A stretch of 64,000 nt of DNA from Chloroflexota bacterium (GTDB lineage: Bacteria > Chloroflexota > Anaerolineae > Anaerolineales > Villigracilaceae). This document shows positions 57,496 to 64,000 of this stretch, in pieces; within the stretch, counting starts at the first letter, position 1; each line of letters begins with the position of its first letter. The translations under genes were made by a program, and so were the position numbers. The stretch is taken from positions 186,001-250,000 of the forward strand of contig JACRBJ010000012.1 in the NCBI GenBank assembly GCA_016234555.1. Reading direction: 5' to 3'. The notes under the pieces are model-generated. The model had not been told where the DNA came from. It did no database searches and saw nothing but the letters and a program-made list of their open reading frames with translations.

Positions 57496-60400
57496 ATGAT
57501 CAAAACAACAACGCCCCTGCCATTAGAGCCTGGCATTGCCCTGACCCGGTTTGCAGCCAAGAATTCTCTTTCAGAAGAACAGGCATGGAGACTGACTCTT
57601 CATGCCTTTCTTTATCGGACAACACAGCAGTCGCGGATTGTGATTGCCTCTCCTTCAATTGATTTATCAGGCTGGCAGGCTTATTCGCTGGTGTTTGATG
57701 CAGCCCACAGGTTCAGCGAGCTGCCGCAAAATGTTTCCTCCATTCCTTTGGGAAACTCCCCCATCCAGGCTGTCTTCCAATACCGCACTTCAGTCTCAAC
57801 AGGGGAAATGTCGCCTTTGCTTGGACTGGAGATGGCGGAGGAACTTGAGTGGAGTTTCAACGCGGAATACTACACCGCAGAAGATGCCGGGCGAATCCCA
57901 GGTTTGTTTCTTATCTTCATGGAAAACCTGGTAAATGATTTCGACCAGTTATGTGCTCATATTTCCCTGCTGACAAAGGATCAATTTACAGAGCAGATCG
58001 AATCGTGGAATTGCACGGAAGTGGATTTTCCTTCCGAAACCACCATTCATGCTCTCATTGAGCTACAGGCTGATCAGACACCCGAAAGCCTGGCTGTGGT
58101 CTTCGGAGGTTTGTCGCTTACCTATGCCGAACTGGACAGGCGCGCCAACCAACTGGCTCATGTATTGCGGTCATCCGGGGTATCGTCCGGAACTTTGGTG
58201 GGACTATTCCTTGAAAGAGACCTTGACCTTCCTGTCGCCATGCTGGCGGTGCTAAAAGCTGGCGGGGCATTTGTTCCCCTTGATCCGAGGTATCCCACAG
58301 ATGCGCTGAAGCGCGTTCTGCAAAATGTTGAGCTGCCGGTTCTGTTAAGCCAGTCGACTTTGATTGACAGATTCCCATCACGGATAAACAAAAAACTTCT
58401 CCTCGACGAACAAAAGCTGATCCTTAAACAGCCTGAAACACGTCCTGCGCTTCCTGCTGTATCGACGGAATTGGCGTTTGTGTTGTTTACTTCGGGGTCC
58501 ACGGGGGTTCCCAAGGGGGTTATGCACACGCATCGAAATATTGCCGCGCGTTTTACCGCTTGCAGGCAGATTGCGCCTCTTGTTGTAGGTGACGCCTTTT
58601 CCCAATCGTCCCCAATCAGCTCGGTGGACGCAATTGATGAGTTGCTGCTGCCGCTGGTGCAGGGCGCGACTACTGTGATCATTCCATATGAAATCGTAAT
58701 TGACACCCATCGAATGATCGAGACCATGCAAGGTCATCACGTAACGCACATCCTCCTTGTACCGTCCTTGTTGCGTGTCATACTTGAAAGCGTTGGTGAT
58801 TCGCCTGAAAGACTTTCCTGTCTGAAGGTTTGCCTGGTGGGGGGGGAGGCTCTTTTACCAGCGCTTGCAAAGTTGTTTTTCCAAAAACTTCCGGGCACCC
58901 GATTGTTTAATTTTTATGGCTTGACCGAGGGTGATGTTGCGCAGACGGAAATACTCCCCGCGGATTTGGACAAACCATTATCGACGGGACGTCCTGTAGC
59001 AAACACAAAAGTATATTTACTGGATGATTTTAACAATCCTGTTCCGGTTGGTGTTGCTGGTGAAATTTGCATTTCCGGTGACGGGCTGTTTGCAGGTTAC
59101 TTAAATCGCCCTGATTTGGATGAAAGGGTCTTCTTTTCCAATCCGTTTCTGCCCGTGGCAACAGGGGTGTACGCACGCATTTTCAGGACGGGGGATTTTG
59201 GACGTTATCGTCCTGATGGGAAAATGGAACATCTGGGGCGTCGTGATCGCATGGTCAAGGTGCGCGGTTTCCGTGTGGAATTGGATGAAATCGAAGCCGT
59301 GCTGCGGGGCTTTCCGGGCATTAAAGATTGCATCGTGGTTCCCAAAGAGCTGCGACGGTCCGCATCAATAGCGGCGACAAACCAAAAAAGACTGGTCGCA
59401 TACTTTCTACCGGACCCGTCCGTGAAAGTCTCGATACGCAATCTTCAAAATTACCTGGCAGAACTTCTGCCGGACTTTTCCCTGCCGCAAGCCATTGTTC
59501 GCGTCGACCAGTTCCCCCTTTCACCCAACGGGAAAATCGATGTCCAGGCGCTGCCAAACCCAACTGAAATATATCGCCAGGAACAGGAGGCGTTGATCGC
59601 TCCGCGCAATGCCGTTGAATCTGAACTGGTCGGTTTGTGGGAAAAATTACTGCAAATTCAACCGATAGGCGTCCAGGAAAACTTCTTCGACCTGGGGGGG
59701 GATTCGTTGACCGCCATTGACCTGATGTTGAGCGTCGAAAAAACTTTCCGTCGCAGCCTGCCCATTTCCGTGTTGCTTCAGCACCCCACAATAGCCGAAC
59801 TGGCGGGGCTGTTGAGCGCTGACGCGAATACGCAGAAATGGTCCTCACTGGTTCCCATCAAGCCGCAGGGATCGCTTCCGCCCCTGTTTTGCATTCATGC
59901 CGACGGCGGTGTAATGTTTTACTATGAATTTGCGAAGCGGATGGACAAACAGAGACCGATTTATGGAATTCAGGCACGCGGGCTTTCCGGCGAGAGCCTC
60001 CCGCATACAAACGTTCCGCAAATGGCACGCGATTACATTGAGGAAATGCGGACCGTTCAGCCACACGGGCCTTATCATTTTTGCGCGTTTTCGCTTGGGG
60101 GAGTTCCAATCCTCGAAATGGCGCGCCAGTTGCGCGAGGCGGGTGAGGCAGTGGATTTTGTCGGCTTGCTCGACGCATATGGTCCCGGCTATCCCCAGGT
60201 TCTCCCAGACAAGGACCTGGTTGACTATAAACTCTCAGTGCATCTGAACAATTTGCGGATGCAAAACTGGCGCGGAAAGTTGGAATATTTATATTATCGG
60301 ACCGAATACCGCTTGGAAAAAATTGCAACCGCCCTGCTTGGATCTATGTTCAGGTTTTTCCGAATTCCCCTGCCTCAAAGGATTCGCTATAATTTTATCG

Positions 60401-60654
60401 CAAATAACCTGAACGCCATTGTCGATAATTATCAGCCCCGATACTGTCCGGGTAAAGTTACCTTGTTCCGCGCCGGTGTTCAACCCGAAAATATTGTCCC
60501 TGATCCGTTTCTTGGCTGGAAGGATTACGTGTCGGAGGATTTGAAGATCGTCGAGGTTCCCGGTACACATAATTCAATCATAAAGGAACCCCACTTAAGT
60601 TTCCTGGTGGAAGCCATTGAGGCCGAACTGCCGGGTGAGTCGGTGTCCCCATAA
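57496..60654 (+). CDS. NRPS-like protein: vestigial condensation - adenylation - carrier - thioesterase
   Basis: 1052 residues. Residues 1-170 resemble the C-terminal half of a condensation domain without the HHxxxDG site. The adenylation domain (~180-700) has Leu-Phe-Thr-Ser-Gly-Ser-Thr-Gly-Val-Pro-Lys-Gly, Phe-Asn-Phe-Tyr-Gly-Leu-Thr-Glu and Arg-Thr-Gly-Asp-Phe-Gly-Arg-Tyr. The late Asn-Gly-Lys-Ile-Asp has the catalytic Lys. The position that fixes alpha-amino groups (Asp235 in GrsA numbering) seems to be Val in Ser-Ser-Val-Asp-Ala-Ile-Asp-Glu-Leu. The carrier domain has Asp-Leu-Gly-Gly-Asp-Ser-Leu (~730-737) and the thioesterase Ala-Phe-Ser-Leu-Gly-Gly (~865-870). One substrate is loaded, held and released. 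It lies 76 bases after the ligase-like gene. Confidence 0.9.
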   Translation: MIKTTTPLPLEPGIALTRFAAKNSLSEEQAWRLTLHAFLYRTTQQSRIVIASPSIDLSGWQAYSLVFDAAHRFSELPQNVSSIPLGNSPIQAVFQYRTSVSTGEMSPLLGLEMAEELEWSFNAEYYTAEDAGRIPGLFLIFMENLVNDFDQLCAHISLLTKDQFTEQIESWNCTEVDFPSETTIHALIELQADQTPESLAVVFGGLSLTYAELDRRANQLAHVLRSSGVSSGTLVGLFLERDLDLPVAMLAVLKAGGAFVPLDPRYPTDALKRVLQNVELPVLLSQSTLIDRFPSRINKKLLLDEQKLILKQPETRPALPAVSTELAFVLFTSGSTGVPKGVMHTHRNIAARFTACRQIAPLVVGDAFSQSSPISSVDAIDELLLPLVQGATTVIIPYEIVIDTHRMIETMQGHHVTHILLVPSLLRVILESVGDSPERLSCLKVCLVGGEALLPALAKLFFQKLPGTRLFNFYGLTEGDVAQTEILPADLDKPLSTGRPVANTKVYLLDDFNNPVPVGVAGEICISGDGLFAGYLNRPDLDERVFFSNPFLPVATGVYARIFRTGDFGRYRPDGKMEHLGRRDRMVKVRGFRVELDEIEAVLRGFPGIKDCIVVPKELRRSASIAATNQKRLVAYFLPDPSVKVSIRNLQNYLAELLPDFSLPQAIVRVDQFPLSPNGKIDVQALPNPTEIYRQEQEALIAPRNAVESELVGLWEKLLQIQPIGVQENFFDLGGDSLTAIDLMLSVEKTFRRSLPISVLLQHPTIAELAGLLSADANTQKWSSLVPIKPQGSLPPLFCIHADGGVMFYYEFAKRMDKQRPIYGIQARGLSGESLPHTNVPQMARDYIEEMRTVQPHGPYHFCAFSLGGVPILEMARQLREAGEAVDFVGLLDAYGPGYPQVLPDKDLVDYKLSVHLNNLRMQNWRGKLEYLYYRTEYRLEKIATALLGSMFRFFRIPLPQRIRYNFIANNLNAIVDNYQPRYCPGKVTLFRAGVQPENIVPDPFLGWKDYVSEDLKIVEVPGTHNSIIKEPHLSFLVEAIEAELPGESVSP

Positions 60655-60697
60655 AATATATGGGCGCTTGCCGCCCGTCAAAAGGAATTACCCGGTA

Positions 60698-60730
60698 CAG
60701 AGCGCAATGAAACGAACTCATTGCGCTCTG
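60698..60730. terminator. Hairpin between convergent NRPS-like and BcsB-like genes
   Basis: CAGAGCGCAATGA and TCATTGCGCTCTG around AACGAAC, perfect 13-base arms. No strong T-run, but placed between two 3' ends. Confidence 0.75.
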
Positions 60731-60742
60731 TTATAAATTCCG

Positions 60743-62995
60743 TTACTGCCGCTTGATTTGGGAGTTCCTACTGCGCCCAAGTATTGTCACAATAATCACC
60801 AGAACAATGATTAAGACCGAAGTGATTAGGATGGACGGAAGTATCCAGGCGGGACGCCCCTGCACAACCGGTGTCCCATTGGGCGACAACGAAACAACCG
60901 TTGGTAATGCGCCCGGTACGGCGGTTGCGGAAAGATTTGAAACAATCCCGACGCGTGTGTCGGTTGTCAATATTTGCTCGCGATTAATCACGGCAAAATT
61001 CCCTGCCAGCCTGGATCTCAAACTTGAAGTTTTGAGGACATTGCCGCTCCACGAAAGACCTTCCTCTGTGCTGCCCAGAATAGCCAGCACGGAATATTTG
61101 CTGCCATAGGGGGAGGTAAATAACTGGAAATAACCAACGCTTGCGTTTGGCTCCAGCCGGTAGGTAACCGTCATGTTCCTCTCGGAAGCCTGGTCGCTGT
61201 TCGCCTCGAAAGGCGCCGGCATGGCATCCGCCATCCCGGCGATTATTGGAAGCTGGCTCGCGCGACCAATGACGATCAAATCATGGTTTTGGATAAAGGA
61301 ATCGGGTACGGCATCCGTAAACACGACCTCGGGACCAAGTACCTGACCGCTGGACCTTCGTCCCAGGTCCGCCGCAAGTGCAGCCGCAATATCCCAACTG
61401 GTTGGATCGGATTTGGCAACCACGAACCCCACCATATCGAGGGTGGGACTGTTCAGGAACGGAATGTAATACTGGTTTAAAGACAACAACTGGGAAGGGA
61501 CGTCGCTTTCCGACGTAACAAGCGGCAAATGGATCAGGGACGCATTGTTGACGGTCATCCATAACGTGTTGTCGATGTTTTGCGAACAGAAATTCAAAGG
61601 TTCCAACTCTGCCCGGACCGAGAGCCTGTTGTCTCCGCTTCGCAAAATGTTGGCGGGAATATTGACCTTGAGCGTATTGAGCTGTTTGGAGGTTTCCTCG
61701 CTAAAGCGCTGGCTGCCGATTTTTTGATCGTTTATCACAACAAGCAGGCTCGATGAATCGGTGTCCAGCAATGCAGTATGGGTGTACATCAAATTAAAGT
61801 ATGCGCCCTCGCCTGCCGCCTGCCCGGGCGGGATATAGAAGTTGTAGTCCAATGAGGAAAAACCATAGCCGCTTATCGTCCGGTTGGCATAGCCCAGGCT
61901 TGCCAGAGTGCGATCTTCCAACACGGGGGGGACTTTCACAGACGCATTCACCTGGCTGATGACTGCAAGGTTGGGTCGGGAACCCGGCTGGAGCATTCCG
62001 CTGCTGACGGCTTGCGCGGCTTTCACCACACCGACGTCGGTATTCCCCCCCGCGAAAAGAACGGCGCGGGCTGGGTTCCAGGGCGAAACCCCCATTTGAA
62101 CGAAACCGTCGTCCGGTTGTGAACCAGCCGCTGATAAACCCTGCGAGGATATGGCGACCGGAAACTGTATAACGCCCAGCGGCTGCATGCTGGATGCCTT
62201 CCCGACAAAAATCAGGTGACTGCTCGATTTCTGCTCATCGGTCAACAGGTTTAATGGAACCAGTTGCAGGACCAGATCGCCCGAGGACATGCGTCCAAAC
62301 CCGGCGGCAACTGCCATCGCGGCTTTCAACTCCTCCGCCGTCGGGGATGCCGGAACAACCAGCAATGCCGGCTCTGGCAGGAAGGAATACCTTTGGAAAA
62401 ACGGCTTCGGCAACAAAGCCAGATCGGTCTGTGGGCTGGTTGCCGTATGTGGGAGGAAGATGGACGAGTTCGACTGAATCACAATGGTTGTTTCACGCAG
62501 AAAACGACAGTCCAGCGAAGCATCCAAAATAAAGTCCAGCGATTGACGCCCATCGGCGCGCGCGGATTTCAGCGCGGCGAGTGGAATTGAAATCCTGAAC
62601 GTTTGCAACCCGTTCTCTTCGATAAAGATCGTTTCGAGCAACTCGTTGTTCAGCCATACCTGTAGACCAGCCATTGTGCCTTGTTCAATGGTCGGGCTTT
62701 GCCCGTCTGTTATGCCTGGCTGGGAGAAGGACGCATTTATTTCCAGTGAAACGGATGCTCCATCCTGGAGCGCCCACGATGCGGGAGGGGCGAACTGCAC
62801 AGCAGCGGAATCGAACGGTCCCCGCAGGACAATGTCCTTTTCATCCAGGACGGAAAAGCTGATCACATCCGGCGCAGTACTTCCGGGTTGAACAGGCGTG
62901 GGGGTTTGAATTCCCTGCGCATGCCCCTGTGGCACGTTGACTGCCAGCATTCCCAAAAAAGCCAGCAGGACGAAAAAGACGACAAATTTCTTCAT
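60743..62995 (-). CDS. BcsB-like cellulose synthase regulatory subunit
   Basis: 750 residues from ATG 62995 with AGGAGAT upstream. A signal peptide (Phe-Val-Val-Phe-Phe-Val-Leu-Leu, cut after Gly-His-Ala-Gln) leads to an exported protein with two repeats of a carbohydrate-binding plus ferredoxin-like unit. Key parts are Leu-Arg-Gly-Pro-Phe-Asp, Leu-Asp-Cys-Arg-Phe-Leu-Arg and Asn-Phe-Tyr-Ile-Pro-Pro-Gly, then a single C-terminal helix. BcsB guides a polysaccharide leaving the synthase BcsA. Here the neighbouring glycosyltransferase is the likely partner. It is on the strand opposite to the Wzz/ligase/NRPS run. Confidence 0.88.
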   Translation of the reverse strand: MKKFVVFFVLLAFLGMLAVNVPQGHAQGIQTPTPVQPGSTAPDVISFSVLDEKDIVLRGPFDSAAVQFAPPASWALQDGASVSLEINASFSQPGITDGQSPTIEQGTMAGLQVWLNNELLETIFIEENGLQTFRISIPLAALKSARADGRQSLDFILDASLDCRFLRETTIVIQSNSSIFLPHTATSPQTDLALLPKPFFQRYSFLPEPALLVVPASPTAEELKAAMAVAAGFGRMSSGDLVLQLVPLNLLTDEQKSSSHLIFVGKASSMQPLGVIQFPVAISSQGLSAAGSQPDDGFVQMGVSPWNPARAVLFAGGNTDVGVVKAAQAVSSGMLQPGSRPNLAVISQVNASVKVPPVLEDRTLASLGYANRTISGYGFSSLDYNFYIPPGQAAGEGAYFNLMYTHTALLDTDSSSLLVVINDQKIGSQRFSEETSKQLNTLKVNIPANILRSGDNRLSVRAELEPLNFCSQNIDNTLWMTVNNASLIHLPLVTSESDVPSQLLSLNQYYIPFLNSPTLDMVGFVVAKSDPTSWDIAAALAADLGRRSSGQVLGPEVVFTDAVPDSFIQNHDLIVIGRASQLPIIAGMADAMPAPFEANSDQASERNMTVTYRLEPNASVGYFQLFTSPYGSKYSVLAILGSTEEGLSWSGNVLKTSSLRSRLAGNFAVINREQILTTDTRVGIVSNLSATAVPGALPTVVSLSPNGTPVVQGRPAWILPSILITSVLIIVLVIIVTILGRSRNSQIKRQ

Positions 62996-63083
62996 AATGG
63001 AATCTCCTTCCAATAAACGACCAATTTATACGCTAAACACGTTTTCGATGATAATACAAATTACACTCAAGCCTATCCCCCTA

Positions 63084-64000
63084 TTATCCCCCATCGCGGC
63101 GGTTGACACGCTGCCATTGTGTAGATTGCCTGCGGGCAAGAAAACGGATCAGCCCCTGCACTGCGGCAAAATTGCTGTTTACAAGAAACATCGGCAGGTA
63201 AAGCAATTTACCCAGCCCGCCCGAATTTTCGAAGTAACGTCCCAGCCATGCCAGAATGTAAAAAAACAACTGTGCGGAAAAGAATATCCAGTTGAAGGGG
63301 GCGGCAAGGCGCCAAAACGGCATGGTCGTTGACGTTGGATAAGTCCAGATGATTGATGCCAGGGAAGATAGGAAAGCGCCAATCATGAAAAATGCCACCA
63401 GCGGACGCAGGAATTTGTGTGAAAGGACCTGCCAGACGATCAGCGGCTTGTTGAACGGAAGCAGCCCGCCGAGGAGGGTCAGCGCCTGGTAACGCCCGGC
63501 AATGATGCGGGTTCGCCGTTCCACTTCGTCTGCGGGCGTCAAGGAGACGCGCTCATAGGATTCGGCTTGCGGCACGTAGATCACACGATAACCGCGTTTG
63601 ATGACTGTCATCATCAGATAGAAATCGTCGTTGATGATCCCGCGGGGCGGGGAAGTAAACAAACTGCGGCGAATGGCGAAGGCTTCACCGGCTGCTCCTG
63701 TTGTGCAGCCAAGACGGGTTTCCTGCTTTTTGATCCAGGATTCGTACTTCCAATACAGACCTTCCGAGGAACCCAGTACCCCGTCGCCTTCCAGTATTTT
63801 CTTTGCGCCGCCACTTGCCCCCACTGTGTTGTCTTGAAACGGCGCGACCAATGCCCGTACCGCCATAGGATTATATAGGTTGTTGGCATCTGACATGACA
63901 ATAATTTCGCCGCGCGCTACTTTCATGGCTCGATCAATGGCAGCCATTTTCCCGTTACGTTGCGGATCGAAGGACAGTTCAACCCCGCGTTCGCCGAACC
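63084..64000 (-). CDS. Family 2 glycosyltransferase, N-terminus outside window
   Basis: 305 residues are visible; the frame is open to base 64000 (Gly-Glu-Arg-Gly-Val-Glu-Leu... Arg-Asn-Gly-Lys before Met-Ala-Ala-Ile-Asp-Arg). The GT2 core shows Ile-Ile-Val-Met-Ser-Asp-Ala-Asn-Asn (metal Asp), Thr-Thr-Gly-Ala-Ala-Gly-Glu-Ala-Phe-Ala-Ile-Arg, Asn-Asp-Asp-Phe (base) and Arg-Arg-Thr-Arg-Ile-Ile-Ala-Gly-Arg-Tyr (product site). Four helices follow at the C-terminus, so it is a membrane synthase that makes a polymer or lipid-linked sugar. About 85 bases upstream-numbered from the BcsB-like gene in the same direction; the two are likely paired. Confidence 0.92.
   Translation of the reverse strand, partial: FGERGVELSFDPQRNGKMAAIDRAMKVARGEIIVMSDANNLYNPMAVRALVAPFQDNTVGASGGAKKILEGDGVLGSSEGLYWKYESWIKKQETRLGCTTGAAGEAFAIRRSLFTSPPRGIINDDFYLMMTVIKRGYRVIYVPQAESYERVSLTPADEVERRTRIIAGRYQALTLLGGLLPFNKPLIVWQVLSHKFLRPLVAFFMIGAFLSSLASIIWTYPTSTTMPFWRLAAPFNWIFFSAQLFFYILAWLGRYFENSGGLGKLLYLPMFLVNSNFAAVQGLIRFLARRQSTQWQRVNRRDGG

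Noticed and set aside
1..64000. tRNA genes, prophage or integrase with attachment sites
   Set aside because: No cloverleaf with GTTCRA-type T-arm, no integrase and no phage structural gene run was recognised by eye; a covariance scan could still find a missed tRNA.

Overview
The window looks like a chromosomal segment of a Chloroflexota bacterium, probably class Anaerolineae. This is inferred from gene style, not from a marker search: caa3 oxidase genes with fused subunits, a GldA/F/G-like transporter next to a DUF4340 protein, a CoaE fusion, YbbR plus CdaA, many short-tailed lipoproteins with Thr/Pro/Ala linkers, and many short palindromic repeats between genes. No tRNA, 5S/16S/23S rRNA or CRISPR array was seen. 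The one structural RNA is RNase P RNA on the minus strand near 45 kb.

Layout. 1-1.3 kb: the 3' end of a membrane protein, its terminator hairpin, and a decayed group IIC intron sitting exactly behind that hairpin. 1.3-2.0 kb: a NifU-like protein and a cyclic-nucleotide-binding protein. 2.4-10.5 kb: an aerobic respiration block (TlpA-like thioredoxin, CoxB with cytochrome c, A2-type CoxA, fused CoxD/CoxC, SCO, cupredoxin-like protein, SURF1, fused half-CtaA/CtaB). 10.5-16.6 kb: four large membrane proteins of the GT39/GT-C kind. 16.6-22.2 kb: RpoD and a Gld-like ABC transporter set. 22.4-27.2 kb: AlaX, several lipoproteins, small membrane proteins and a DNA-glycosylase-like HhH protein with a broken partial copy.

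27.4-36.5 kb is a defence island on the minus strand: HsdR, an inserted RAYT transposase, HsdM, HsdS, a 70-residue protein and a DUF262/HNH protein. The RAYT is bracketed by GTGACAGTCAC palindromes that also occur elsewhere in the window, so element and enzyme form a visible pair. 36.7-44.9 kb holds MsrB, two unknown proteins, a broken MFS gene, a thioesterase, MscS and an ABC transporter operon with its own winged-helix regulator and a 41-bp palindrome at its promoter.

44.9-54.6 kb: rnpB, CoaE fused to an acyltransferase-like domain, CdaA-YbbR (c-di-AMP synthesis), Der GTPase, then an iron block (DtxR-type regulator with operator, FeoA, split FeoB, FeoC-like) and SlyD. 54.8-64.0 kb: an exopolysaccharide cluster. 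It contains a Wzz-type protein fused to a GGDEF domain that has lost its catalytic motif but keeps an RxxD I-site, an O-antigen-ligase-like protein, a 1052-residue adenylation/carrier/thioesterase protein, a BcsB-like protein and a processive family 2 glycosyltransferase cut by the window edge. This last cluster is the best candidate for an undescribed system: c-di-GMP-gated polysaccharide assembly coupled to an NRPS-like acyl-activating enzyme.
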